From the NCBI GenBank assembly GCA_002081555.1, contig MZNV01002970.1:1-23622 (forward strand): a DNA stretch of 23,622 bases. The letters are read 5' to 3'. The translations under genes and the position numbers were made by a program. The notes beneath the pieces were generated by a model, which had not been told where the DNA came from, did not search any database, and saw nothing but the letters and a program-made list of their open reading frames with translations. Of the stretch, positions 1 to 12,740 are shown one piece after another (position 1 is the first letter of the stretch; each line of letters starts with the position of its first letter). Source of the DNA: Protostelium mycophagum. Lineage: Eukaryota > Evosea > Variosea > Protosteliida > Protosteliaceae.

Positions 1-639
1 GGAATAGAACACAGGAGCAGTGAAGAAATAAAGAAGTCAAAATGCTACTGTGGTCTCAACTCCGTCTCTTCAGACAGACTGAGGTTTTATTAAGAGTTGT
101 TGTGTTGTAGATAGGATCGGAATGGCAGGTGCAATTAGTTGCTTGTCTACAACACTGGATTTGCCAAAGCTCAGCGCTTTGTTGCTACTTGTGTTTTAAT
201 GTCGTTTTCACGACAGAATGTGTGCTATTTTTACCAAAATTAATGAAATTTATTACTTGTGGGTGTTGTGTCCTTTTGTACCCTTTGTGGTTGTGTGGAA
301 GTGGTTTTACTTCTGGTGTTGTAATTTCTGGTGGTTTTTGCAGTGTGAGTGACTTCTTTAGCGTTGTTGTCTTGATATGTTGGGTCTGTGAGGATCGACT
401 CAGGGTTGGTATGGACAAACAAAAACAACAGAAATAAATATCAATTAAAGTTGCAATTTTTTTTTGCTTTTTGCCGTCCCTCTTATATTTCACAGCGGAA
501 TATTTCCGTTTTCGTCGTGATCGTAAATTTGCGATCTGCGATTGTTACCACGATTTATTGGGTGGAAACCAGCTTTCAATTCTGAACACATCAACACTGA
601 GCAATAAGATAAAATTCAAATTTTTTCAGGTATGATATT
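1..639. other. Left-edge region with no recognised gene
   Basis: I recognise no protein family here on either strand. Frame +1 is open from base 1 to a TAA at 91-93 and could be the last codons of a gene entering from the left, but 30 residues are too few to judge. Positions 185-493 hold a long open minus frame rich in Thr, Lys and Pro with no usable ATG. A GTTGTAG copy at 104-110 resembles the 3' splice sites found elsewhere in the window. The 3' UTR of the DUF1772 gene must lie at the right end of this stretch. Confidence 0.4.
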
Positions 640-1342
640 TCATTGGTTTGAGGCCAAAAGAAGGGCGAAGATGCAAGCAACCCAGGCAACACCAGAGACA
701 ATCCCTCTGGCACTATGAAGATATCTCCACCTGATCGAGGTGAATATTCATGTTTATTATTTGTGTAAACTTGTGGAATTGAAAAAGTGGAAATGAGACT
801 TACTTTTTGATGAGTTGTGCACCCGTTGTGGCTGCCTTCTCTTCATTCTTCGACTTTAAAATTGCTTTCAACTGAAAGTGTGAACAAATCATACATCATT
901 AACAATTGTCATCACCTCGTTGTTGACAGGCATGATGGTGAGCAGAGTCCAAGGTACTGCAAAAACTGCACAGAATGCACCAATGATGAGGACCCAACTT
1001 CTAAGATAATCCTTTGAGAGAAATGCAGCAATCAACATCTGCAAAAATGAGGCCAAAGCCGAACTCGCCATGGGAAACTGTTGGTGTCAGCAATCGAGTG
1101 TCGATTGGGACGCCAAACCTTCATGGCATCATAATGCCAGTTCCAAAATTCAAGTTTCTTCAGAGGGCTGACCTAAACAAATCAGATCTGGATTCATTCC
1201 ACGTGAGTGACGTGACACTTACCGATACAGCATCTAAAGAAGGCATCACGCCAAATTTATCGCATGCAAAGTTCCCAACTGCAAAGAGGGAGATGGGGAT
1301 GAGAGCACCGGCATTTAAGAGGACGGAGTAAGTGAGAGTCAT
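640..1342 (-). CDS. DUF1772 (anthrone-oxygenase-like) four-helix membrane protein
   Basis: Five exons: 1342-1223, 1172-1119, 1077-916, 871-804 and 730-640, with introns of 50, 41, 44 and 73 bp, all GT-AG and in phase. They give 164 residues, the usual length of DUF1772 proteins. Four hydrophobic stretches are visible: near residues 7-25 (LLNAGALIPISLFAVGNF), 60-75, 84-105 (VLIIGAFCAVFAVPWTLL) and about 145-160. The family signature is the segment PWTLLTIMPVNN followed by a basic helix and a C-terminal WRYLHSARG block. Fungal relatives include anthrone oxygenases of polyketide pathways, but most DUF1772 proteins are uncharacterised, so only a membrane protein of this family is claimed. The minus frame stays open upstream of the chosen ATG, so an earlier start cannot be excluded. 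The gene is divergent from the unknown gene on the right. Confidence 0.85.
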
Positions 1343-1809
1343 CTGATTTGTCTGTCTGTGTTTGGGAGTCAAGAGAATGATCAGGAAGAGCACAAAAACT
1401 TGAATTACGCAAAAAAGGGCCGAAACGGCCAAATGTTGACACCGGAAGAAGGATTGTCCGACCGAATTTTGGAGAAGTCCAAGCACAAACCTGTCCCTGG
1501 CACCAGCCGCACACGTTTTGGCCCAAAAAAATAACCACAGACTCTGCATTATCCGTTATAAAATCGCACGTTCGCATCTTTGTTTATCAGAGTGAAAAAC
1601 CAAAAGACACCACTCCGAAAGTTGATTTTATGTACATCCTCTTCACATCGTCTGGACCATGTCGGGCTCAATCAATTGCCAGATGTTGTCGACTATAGAT
1701 AATGAAGGATTACTTTTAATTTTTATATCATATAGAACATGATATCATTGATGATGATAATGATGGTGCAACAAATGAAAAAAAGATACAGTCCGTGTGT
1801 TCACCACTG
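1343..1809. promoter_or_regulatory. Shared 5' region between DUF1772 gene and unknown plus-strand gene
   Basis: The two genes point away from each other, so their promoters must lie in this 0.3-0.45 kb. An ATG at 1659 on the plus strand opens a short frame of about 16 codons, and an open acidic stretch (about 1735-1809) precedes the next gene in frame. I could not join them with a phase-correct GT-AG intron, so the exact 5' end of the plus-strand gene is unresolved. The low-complexity block 1741-1765 (GAT repeats) would encode an Asp run. Confidence 0.4.
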
Positions 1810-2315
1810 ATGAACTCCATCACTATCAGGTTTGGACAACCCTCCCCGGCGCTTCGGACGGCCATCCTAAATTTCAAACTTGAAGGTGAAGCTGTCATAT
1901 CATCAGCAAATCATGTCATTGATGACAGATCTAGCAGATTTTTTCGTTGCAGAGTGTACTTATATTTTGGTGATTCTCAGGCGACTTTTCACATTTGAAG
2001 ACGCGGCACAAAGTCCATAACAAAATAATAAGTGTGAAAATCTTCCATACATAAGCTTCTGTGGCGCGCAATGAACGTGTGCGAATCCTCATTCTCCCAG
2101 ATGATGTGATATTTCCGGAAGATCCGTGACAAGTTCCTGTGATGACGTCACGATGACGTAGTCGTCATATTGAAACTTACGACATGATGATGTCAGAGGA
2201 TTTGGCGGATGTCATGGAGAATGATTTCTCCGAGGTTGGAGATTTGATGGTGTTCCGCTCAGTCTTGTCATTGTTGGAGAAAAATGTGGAAAACCAAGAT
2301 CGCTTCGGGCTGTAA
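1810..2315 (+). CDS. Hypothetical protein, four exons
   Basis: Exons 1810-1885, 1953-2012, 2056-2125 and 2162-2315 join in phase into about 119 residues from the ATG at 1810. Introns are 67, 43 and 36 bp. The second has the weak donor GTCCAT. I do not recognise a family. The middle is hydrophobic and basic (ILVILRRLFTFEDAAQ), followed by RVRILILPDDVIFPEDP and an acidic C-terminal half (SEDLADVMENDFSEVGDLM) that looks helical. The frame is open upstream through DDDNDGATNEKK, so the protein may start earlier. An AATAAA at 2332-2337 follows the stop by 17 bases. It is convergent with the BRSK-like kinase, whose stop is about 100 bp away. Confidence 0.55.
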
Positions 2316-2331
2316 ATCATCAGCGAAAATC

Positions 2332-2337
2332 AATAAA
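2332..2337 (+). terminator. AATAAA poly(A) signal of the unknown gene
   Basis: A canonical AATAAA lies 17 bases after the TAA at 2313-2315, in the short region before the convergent kinase gene. Confidence 0.55.
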
Positions 2338-2417
2338 TACCAAACACAATTGTAGATGCTCCACTCACTGGCTGTGACGAGTCAGTTTTGTCCAAGAATT
2401 GAAATTTCCGTGAAATT

Positions 2418-4854
<2,437 letters not shown>

Positions 4855-5008
4855 TTGTCTGACAGAGAGAGTGTGAGTGATGTATGATGGATCGGCCCGA
4901 GGTGATGTTATGGACTGATCGTGGTGCTCAACGAAATTCCAAATTCGACTTGTTTCCGCGAAAGAAAATCTCTTTCGAGCTAATGATCTCAGAACAGATG
5001 AAACACGT

Positions 5009-5056
5009 CTAAAGCACAATTTTTTAGAAGTCGCTGCGATCAGACAATCAGCTTAC
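5009..5056 (-). other. Probable 5' UTR intron of the BRSK-like gene
   Basis: On the minus strand a strong donor GTAAGC and an acceptor ending GCTTTAG bound 48 bp, the normal intron size here. Upstream of it the kinase frame meets a stop with no ATG in between. The frame between 5008 and the ATG at 4854 is open but also lacks an ATG. The intron is therefore best placed in the 5' UTR. Confidence 0.45.
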
Positions 5057-5270
5057 TTGTGGCTCTAAAGGGATAGGTCAGTTCCAGTAGAAATTGATGG
5101 AAAAGATGTTGTGTGCTGATGACGATTTTGGTCAAACGCGGATGCGTGCGCGAGGTGCTTCAGATTAAACGGAAGCTCTTGTCCATGCGCTTTGAGACTG
5201 TTACATGCCAGATATTTTGAGTCGTTGTTTTCGAGACATTTGTTAAACCTGCCATGCTCAAATCTTGAAT
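5057..5270. promoter_or_regulatory. Divergent promoter region of GNA1 and BRSK-like kinase
   Basis: The GNA1 ATG (5271, plus) and the kinase ATG (4854, minus) are about 415 bp apart, and this part lies between GNA1 and the kinase's upstream splice donor. Minus-strand open frames across it (5065-5351) are antisense to GNA1 exon 1 and show no family resemblance. No clear TATA box was seen. Confidence 0.35.
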
Positions 5271-6165
5271 ATGGATCCTGACGCGCTTTTCTCCCCTCAT
5301 CTGCTGACAAACAAGAGAAATAGTCCAGACCTTCTGATCAGACCTTTGCATATATCAGATTATGATAAAGGTAGTGACATTTTTTGTCGCGATGTCTCAT
5401 CATTGTAGGTTATACGACTGTTCTGTCACAACTGACTGAAGTTGGTCAAGTGAGTAAAGAGGATTTTCAAAAGAGGTGAGATGTTGTATTTTGTTAATCT
5501 GATCAATTCAGATTCAAGCAGTGGAGGGATTCTAATGACACCTACTTTATTATAGTCGTAGAAGACACAAAACTGAAGAAAATCGTGGGATGTTCTACAT
5601 TGATGGTAGAGAGAAAGACAGTGCACAGTCTCGGCAAAGTATTAATTATATTTAGTGAATGATGCAAAATTAATCGAAGAAGGTAGGACACATTGAAGAC
5701 GTGGCAATTGATTCAAATTATAGAGGAAAAGATCTTGGTGCCAAGTAAGTATGATAAATGATGTGTCAAGAACACCAACTAATCAGTTCGATGTGCCATA
5801 AAATATGATCAAGGGAAAAAACATCTTCACGAATATAAAAGGGTGAACTTTCTGCAGCCACCAGCGACAAAGTCGCCAAAAGCGGCATAATCATCGCAGG
5901 AATGCATCTCACTCAGATGTTGCTCTTTTGTCATGCCGAGTCACAACTGACTCATTAAGGCTCATCTTCCAACTGAAGCACGTGGCTGTGCAAGCCGGAT
6001 GCTACAAGGTAAACCCCATCGATGTCGACGTCGACGTCAACTGACATTGTACAGGTGATCCTCTCCTGCTCAGAGAAGAACAGACCCTTCTATGAGAAGA
6101 GCGGATTCCAACAGAAAGAGTTGCAGATGGCTTGTTACTTCGACCACGTCGTCAGCAAATTATAA
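5271..6165 (+). CDS. GNA1: Glucosamine 6-phosphate N-acetyltransferase (GNAT family)
   Basis: Six exons: 5271-5370, 5409-5475, 5512-5638, 5683-5744, 5960-6008 and 6055-6165, giving 171 residues against about 150-185 for the family. GNA1 acetylates glucosamine 6-phosphate from acetyl-CoA in cytosolic UDP-GlcNAc synthesis. Diagnostic segments follow the known order: LLIRPLHISDYDKGY, then LSQLTEVGQVSKEDF, FIIVVEDTKLKKIVGCSTL, the acetyl-CoA-binding core VGHIEDVAIDSNYRGKDLG, and VILSCSEKNRPFYEKSGF at the C-terminus. The start was chosen because MDPDALFSPHLL matches the N-terminus of animal GNA1 and is the first in-frame ATG. Introns are 36-46 bp except intron 4 (5745-5959, 215 bp), in which I see no exon. 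Its stop lies 22 bp from the stop of the convergent DUF229 gene. Confidence 0.95.
6024..6035. repeat. Perfect 12-bp palindrome in GNA1 intron 5
   Basis: GTCGACGTCGAC reads the same on both strands and sits in the middle of the 46-bp intron 6009-6054, preceded by ATCGAT. It is one of a set of palindromes in introns of this window. Confidence 0.7.
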
Positions 6166-6187
6166 AGATGTAAAGACATTCTATTCA

Positions 6188-9100
6188 TCAACTCCAACTC
6201 GGGTCGCCACAGTGGCATATCCAAGGCCTCACTCCTGCCTGTCGACAAGTTCTTCCCGGCGGCAATTGGCTGAGCAGCGACTGTCCAAAGCGATTCCTCG
6301 GTTTTGGCGAGTCATTTGGAAAGACAGAGAGGTGCTTGATGGTTGTGTGTATGTCGAATCCTGTCAGGAGCGTCTGTTCGTTTGACTCGAGGGCCTGGTA
6401 GAATTTCAGAGGATGGGATGGTGATGATCATCACCTTTTCGATCTCTGGGTGTTGTTTTAGTAGCCACTGCGGGATGATCAGGTTCCCCATTGGGAGGCT
6501 GTTTTCGAGGATGCCACTCTCTAAGCCGAGAAGGAACCACAAGCTCATGTGCACGCCATGATCAGAGAGAAAGAACGTCACCGTGTTATTGTTATCTTGA
6601 CCAGAGAGAAAGTCTGTGTCAGTCAGATGTAAAGATTGCTGAATCGCCGTGAAGAATCGTGTCGAACTCTTGCCTACAATGTCCTCGTCCATCACCTTGA
6701 CGAGATCTCCAGTCGGTTCATGCGCCTCATTAAAAGAGGCTACAGAGAAGGTGGCAGCCTTCCCCTTGTGAACCGCAACAAACTCCTTGGTAAAATCGAA
6801 AACGTGAGAGTGAACATATTTGCCTCCCAAACACCTCGTCCTCAGCGAAAATGGCCCTGAAAAATTTTTAGATTTTTATTCGCTGAAAAAAATATTTTTT
6901 TCTAAAGAATGATTACCTTCCCAAACACTCCAAGGTGCCTGGAGTGGGTGCACTTCAGGAAGGCAGAAAGGGGATACCAGTTGATAGTCCATTTTTGTGG
7001 TCCTTTTGATCTGGTGTTTTGAACCCCAGTCCAAGCAACTGTTGTCAGCAACGGAAGTCATGTATCCTTCTTCTGCCAATTCTATGGTGGTCAACAAGCT
7101 GTCGACAAGCCATGATTGCAAGGCTCACCTTCCCAAATCGTTGTGACGTTCTGGTATCTGTCATGGCCATCCATACGGTTCATACCGAGGAAGATCGCGC
7201 GGTTGTTTTCGGGGGTGTTTTTGGCGAGCGAGTGATACCGGAAAAATTGAAATACTCGAGCCTTGTCTCCCTTATTAAAGTCCTCCAATAACTTGACTGT
7301 TTTTGGCAGCCTTAACATTGAGTCCATGCAAACAACTGGATGTGATCTCACCTCCTGATGAACTGATTCCGTGAAAGAGCGTCTATGATGATGATCTGAA
7401 GGTTGAGATTGTATGGTTTCTTCGGCAGCTTCGCAACTACCTCTTTCCGCCGTGTTTGTTTCTGTTCTATTTTGAGTGGGAGCTCTTCAACGTGAACGAA
7501 AACTTCCGACACGCCTCCACATATGACCTGGAGAAACGTCAGCTTGATATATATGTCAATGTGTCACCTTGACGGCCGCCGCATTGATCTTCGTGGGCTT
7601 AACATACCGGACCGTCTTTCGCTTCTGCAATATTTCGGATTGCAGTTTGTTGACCACAAAGTTGATGGGCGTTTTCATCTCAAACGGCCACGTGTGCGGT
7701 TCTGGTAGAATCTATCATCGTCAACAAGAATTCACGTAAATTTCAAATCTACTTGGAAATATGCTGTCTCGGCACAATTAATGGTGAGCAACCCATCCTT
7801 AAAAGTCGCGATCTTCGGTTGCGCTGGACATTTTGTGGACCCTCCATAGAAACTGAGCCACCGGTAAGGAAATAGTTCTTCCCATTGTAGTTTGGGAGTA
7901 TTTATAGGGCAGTAAGGTTCATTCTGAACCAGACTTTTACCATCAAAACCTTTGACCCAGCGAGAACTGTTTGGAATTTAAAATTCAATTTCTCTTCCTT
8001 GAAGAGATGAGAAACTCACTGTACCCAAGCCAAACGGATTCCAACGATGAGTGGAACAAAAATCAAAACACCAATCACTACCGAGAAAAATATAATCGGC
8101 CTTGTCTTCTTCCAAAGCATCCGCAAACCTGGCCGCATTAATCGCGAGTCACTGTTGCTTTACAGTCATATTTACCTTGGAAGATGAGTATATTCATCAC
8201 GAAAAAGAAAATCCATCCAATCATGTTGTACTTTCCATGGCTATTGATGGTCACAAGATTTAATAATTCTTTTGGGTCCTTACTCTTCAAGGCTCACACC
8301 TTGGTGGTTCCAAAACAATGGTCCTAATCTGTACAACCATATGAAACCGATGATGACAAAAGTTCTTTTTCTCCAACGAGGCCCCACCAGGGCCAAAATC
8401 GAACATGTTGATGCCAGGATGGTGGAGAAGATCACGGAACCAAACATTGAAGGGATGTTGGAGATCAGCCATTCTATTGTGACCTGTCATTTGTTTAATG
8501 TGCTGAAGAAAATTAAATTGAATTTCTCACTTGTCCAGTGGTTAACGTCGATGCATAGTAGTAATTTGAAAGATTGACAGTGATGATGATGATCAGAGTT
8601 TTGGCAAGCATAAAAAAGGCCTCATTCTCATTTGCAGGTGTATTCTGAAATGGTTAGCAAGGAGATTTCGAACTCTTCTTCAGGATGATAATCACTCACC
8701 ACATAAAGCCAATCGTTATGTTTCCTCATAAAAGACCGCCAAATTAAATTCAAAAAGGTCCACAGACTTCCTGCAGCAGTGATCGTTCGCTTCATGAGGC
8801 CCTGGTCGGTGTTGATGAAAGTCTTTAGCCTTCGCTTGTGCCCAATATAAAGGCTATTCAGCTTAATTCTTGCCATGGCTACATGATGACCCAGGTTCTG
8901 CATATCAGCTTCGCTCTGAGAGCCTTGGTGCGGTACGGTTTTGCAAGCGGAGATTTTAGGAGTGGGTTTTTCGGCGTTTTCGGGAGTGTAAATAAATTTT
9001 CCGCGACATAAAGCCCGGTTTGAGATCAAGATTCTGTTTTTAGGCGCAACGGAGTTGGCAATACCACAGGCGCAATCAATAGCAATCAATAGAGCGACCA

Positions 9101-9216
9101 ACACCAAATAATTGTTCTTTCCAGTCCTTAGCAAACCTCTATGTTTGAATTCCCTTCTTGCCCGGATAATTGCAGACAAGCTTCACCGCAGATACGAAAT
9201 TTTCGTCTGACACCAT
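6188..9216 (-). CDS. Polytopic DUF229 protein (alkaline phosphatase/sulfatase superfamily)
   Basis: Exons: 9216-9212 (tentative), 9156-8700, 8644-8531, 8483-8300, 8268-8176, 8128-8020, 7966-7753, 7711-7568, 7527-7352, 7310-7129, 7081-6917, 6856-6435 and 6394-6188; about 823 residues. All junctions from 8700 on are in phase. The N-terminal 350 residues carry about six hydrophobic segments, e.g. YLVLVALLIAIDCACGI, AKTLIIIITVNLSNYY, SVIFSTILASTCSILAL, MIGWIFFFVMNILIF and PIIFFSVVIGVLIFVPLIV. A DUF229 domain follows: IDALSRNQFIRRLPKT, NNRAIFLGMNRMDG, EGYMTSVADNSCLDWGS, SFNEAHEPTGD, VTFFLSDHGVHM, LIIPQWLL, LTGFDIHTTIKHL and GRTCRQAGVRPWICHCGD. DUF229 proteins are extracytoplasmic members of the alkaline-phosphatase superfamily with unknown substrate. 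The multi-helix N-terminus is unusual. The start is uncertain: the five-base first exon is only the simplest in-phase solution. Confidence 0.88.
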
Positions 9217-9444
9217 GTTCTTTGAAAGCATTTCTCAAATGTGGTGGGACACGAAGGAGCGGCTGACGCCGAGAGGAGATTGAGTGCAATTGTTTAAGAG
9301 CTACACCAAAAGAAGGCTGTGGAAACAGCTTTTGTTGATCCGGAAACGTGTTCTTTTCTTGAACGAAAACTTTCTGTTGCGAATTTTACTAATCTCGTTG
9401 TAGACAGTTCAAAAAATTTTTCGACATGACCAATTGCCAACAAG
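9217..9444. promoter_or_regulatory. Divergent promoter region, DUF229 gene and TSG101
   Basis: Only 228 bp separate the two start codons. At 9392-9405 the sequence CTCGTTGTAGACAG has the form of the 3' splice sites in this window, so TSG101 may have a 5' UTR intron ending there, with its donor unidentified. The minus-strand open frame across 9294-9566 has no family resemblance and overlaps TSG101 exon 1. Confidence 0.35.
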
Positions 9445-12400
9445 ATGGGATCTGAGCGGATCTCTCTTGGTGCAGAAGAGTTTGACCAAGCATTAGAAAT
9501 TGTGAGTTGAACGGCCGTGGTCTCCATGCATACGGTCTGATTTTCGCATAGTACGGAAATAATCAATCACGAGTGAAGAGTGACGTATATAATCTCACGA
9601 GAAATGCACCAAACCTTAGACCGAAAGAAGACACTTTTGGTAAGCTGATGTGATGTGTGATATGCCTTGATTAAACTCAATTTCCCACGGCGTTGATGCA
9701 ACAAATCCGTCCAAAAATGTAATTGGCACAGTGAGCGATGATGGACAAAGCCATGTCTTGATCTTATTGGACGGCACTGTTCCAATTCGTTTTGAGGGTG
9801 CCAGCTACAATATACCTGTCAATATTTGGATTCCAAGAAATTATCCCCTCAGCCCACCTCTCTGCTACGTTGTCGCCAGCAGAGGTAGAAATGATGTTTT
9901 CTTCGATGATTATTTACGTCACCATCGTCTCACACCAGTTAGACCTCGTCATAAAGAAAGAACATCAATCGGTCGACTCGAATGGACAGTGCCATATTCC
10001 TTATACAAATCAATGGCGATCAGATAAATGTGACCTGTTGGGAGTGATGTACTCCCTCACCACCGCATTTTCTAAAGATCCCCCATTGTATAAGAGACCC
10101 GGACTGCCAGAACTCTCTCCCCTCAGAAATAACGTGCCCACAAATTATCCTGATCTGGGGATTGGCTATCATCATCCTGTCATTCCAAATGGCCGATTCA
10201 ACGGCTATCCACAAGTAAATCACATTCCATCCGATTTTAGAATCATTATCATGATTGGGAGAGGATGTTCACATTCATCACAGCCACCACCTGTCTTCAA
10301 TGGGGCACAACCACCCTCTACAAATTGGAATTATCCATCTTATATGATGCACACACAGCCCACCATCATTTCTCCTCCCAGAATGGATCAACCACAGCCT
10401 CCCCCCATCAATATTTTACCCCCAACCCTTCCTGGTGCGTTGTAGATCATCAAAAAATCTCCATAAAATCACTCTTTTTCAAGACAAAAGTTGACGTGCG
10501 AAGCTCCTCCGGCACCAAATTTTGTACAGATGAACGGAGCTTACCCATCTCTACATAACATGACACAACCTTATCCGCAGCCACCACCCCATACCGTATG
10601 TACTTTTATCACATAAATACTATAATTTAATCTGGGCATATGAGATTACTGTTGTGAAATTTCTGGGAAAATTACAGTATTTCGCTGCCTTTGAAAAATA
10701 AAAATAATAAAAATAATATTATTTGACTCGAAGAAGATGTCATCGACACCACCCAAAATCTCAACAATACCTTACGAACACCCCATCCCACCCCCTGAAC
10801 CCAATCTACAACGCCCATGGTCTCAAAATCCAAATGTACATAATTACTCTCAAGAACAGACATTCACAACTGTACCACCTTTGGCCCCCGTTGTAGATGA
10901 GAGAAGAAGCTTTATTTCACAAGAAGACGAACAGGTGAGCCCATCTACAACTATATCATCCACACGAAAATTATGTGAAAATTCGACGAAATTCCGCTGA
11001 AATTTCGGAGGATGAGGACTTGAGAAGAGCGATCGAGGAAAGTGAGAGAGATGCCAGGGAACAAAAAGCAAGAATGGAAAAACAAGTAATTATGGTTTTC
11101 AAAATGCAAAAAAACGTTTATAAAATTCAAGAGATTGACACACGGCAGGAAAGAGATTTGCTGGAGAATTATAGACAACAACACGAACGTAACCTCATCC
11201 ATCAATCACCATCAAAACCTACTCAGCCTCCCATTCACCGAGTTGTAGACGAACAACCAAACTACAACGTTGTAAATACCATAGACCATCATTTACCACC
11301 GGTCATAACTGTGAGAGGAAACTTGATGGAATATCTGGCAGACCGGGAAAAACAAACGACGCAAAACGTCCAGACAGGGGTGAGAATGTGTACAAACGTC
11401 GACAAGAATGTCGACGCGAAGCGTCGACGAGTAAGTCGCTAGAATTTCCAGGAAACTGACGAATGTACAGCCCTCCCAACCAGAGGTAATGTCGACATAT
11501 GTCGACATGAAGAAAGAAGACAAGATGGAACTCACACATAGTCATCCCCTCCCCCCACCCGTTGAAGAGATCAAATCTATTTTTAGCCCACATGTACGTG
11601 CACTCATTGTGTACAGAAACCATCTATCCTTCACAAAATTGTATTCATCATGTTTCCTAGAAATGATTTGTTGATTTTTGGCAGCTTCTGGATCTCGCAG
11701 TGCCTGACACACACGCTAAGCCTATGCACAGTACTGTTCCCATAATTGAATTCCCCTCTATGATGGAACCCGACCAAGATTGGTCAGTTTCAAATATCTG
11801 TGCCCATCTACAACCTGACAAATGATAGCACTGAAGCGAGGCAAAGGGTGACGGATAAAATGACATCCCATCTATTAGAACTACAACGAGACACGACCAA
11901 TTCTACTGAGAAATTGCGGGTGAGGACTTTGAAATTATTTCCGTGAATCTTCACGGTAATTACCGAGAAGCTCTCTCCTATACTGACCTAACGTGAACTT
12001 TAACGCAAAGTCATACGGTTATTACCGTGTAGCTGACGGTTACTCATTAAAACTTTCAAGTGTTATTCTATTTGTAACTTACTCGTTGTAGACAGAATAC
12101 GAGAATCTACACAACAGCGAACAGACACTACTCTCAGGGATGTCCTGTCTACAACAGGAAGTGGTACGGAAATTTCTCGTAATCATCCTGAATTTTCCAG
12201 GAACATTTGGATGATATCACGAGGAGAATTGAAGACAAGGATGTACAGCTATCAGAATGGCTCGGAAAATTCGAGAATTTTTTTGTGGGGGTAGACGAGG
12301 CCATTGTCCCCTCAGACGCCCTCTCCTCACAGTGAGATGAAATTTCATCGGAATTTCACTGAATTTCTGCAGGATTTTCGAGCTCGCGGCGGAAGACGCC

Positions 12401-12614
12401 GCACTTGAAGATTGTTTATATTGGCTGAACCAGTCGTTTATGCAGGACAAAATGGACAGCGACGAGTTTCTGAAGGTGATTTTATCTTTGTGAATGAGAT
12501 CTTGGAATGAGAAAAAAATAATGAGGTTTGCAGTTGCACAGAAAATTGTGCAGGGAACAATTTATGGCCAGGGCCACAATACAGAAGATAGCTGATCTGC
12601 AACGGCCATCATAA
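9445..12614 (+). CDS. TSG101: TSG101/VPS23, ESCRT-I subunit with UEV domain and steadiness box
   Basis: Sixteen exons: 9445-9501, 9552-9639, 9732-9884, 9943-10214, 10284-10434, 10504-10595, 10737-10934, 11011-11085, 11134-11379, 11471-11593, 11685-11782, 11829-11919, 12092-12163, 12201-12331, 12373-12475 and 12534-12614; about 676 residues, longer than human TSG101 (390). Residues 1-145 are a UEV domain (NAPNLRPKEDTF, LLDGTVPIRFEGASYNIPVN, NYPLSPPLC, SNGQCHIPY) with no catalytic Cys, as in ubiquitin-binding UEVs. A long Pro/Gln/Asn linker follows (about 165-340). A UIM-like motif DEDLRRAIEESERD lies at 338-351. The coiled-coil stalk covers about 519-600, and the C-terminal steadiness box reads LAAEDAALEDCLYWLNQSF...REQFMARATIQK. 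ESCRT-I sorts ubiquitinated cargo at endosomes. Two choices are uncertain: intron 10215-10283 is in frame without stops, and 11486-11524 could be a further 39-bp intron. Confidence 0.95.
11410..11428. repeat. Perfect hairpin in TSG101 intron
   Basis: GTCGACGC, three-base loop GAA, then GCGTCGAC form an 8-bp perfect stem. It lies in the intron inferred at 11380-11470, with another GTCGAC just upstream at 11399-11404. Confidence 0.7.
11489..11508. repeat. Perfect 20-bp palindrome in TSG101
   Basis: ATGTCGACAT followed at once by ATGTCGACAT is self-complementary over all 20 bases. The stretch is either coding (open frame through 11471-11593) or a 39-bp intron 11486-11524. Its similarity to the intronic GTCGAC palindromes favours the intron. 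Confidence 0.7.
11941..12028. repeat. Cluster of palindromes in the 172-bp TSG101 intron
   Basis: Within intron 11920-12091 I see CCGTGAA/TTCACGG (7-bp arms, 2-nt loop, 11941-11956), the perfect 12-mer CGGTAATTACCG (11954-11965) and ACGGT/ACCGT arms around TATT (12015-12028). These are the densest inverted repeats in the gene and may explain why this intron is longer than most. Confidence 0.65.
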
Positions 12615-12740
12615 ACACTTTCACAATGGATCATGACTGTCACTGATATCACTCCCCCTTCTCATTTCTTTTCTCCATGATCACCAAATCTGAAACATTT
12701 ATACACTCAATCTTCGTCTTCCAATGACAAAATCTTCCTC
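12615..12740. other. Convergent 3' region between TSG101 and APC11
   Basis: Only 126 bp separate the stop codons of the two genes. No canonical AATAAA was found for TSG101; its stop is followed by ACAC, with CATAAA overlapping the stop codon. Nothing else is recognised. Confidence 0.4.

Noticed and set aside
1160-1549. Long minus frame extending the DUF1772 protein by 69 residues upstream
   Set aside because: The extra residues (FFWAKTCAAG..., a Phe/Leu-rich run) are not part of the family, and the ATG at 1342 gives the normal length and a proper first helix.
4855-5019. N-terminal extension of the BRSK-like kinase in the open minus frame
   Set aside because: There is no ATG in this frame, and the splice-consistent upstream exon hits a stop, so it is treated as 5' UTR with an intron.
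5065-5351. Two minus-strand ORFs of 81 and 63 codons
   Set aside because: They are antisense to GNA1 exon 1 and its promoter and show no family similarity.
9294-9566. 90-codon minus ORF upstream of the DUF229 gene
   Set aside because: It overlaps TSG101 exon 1 antisense and resembles no family; TSG101 is certain.
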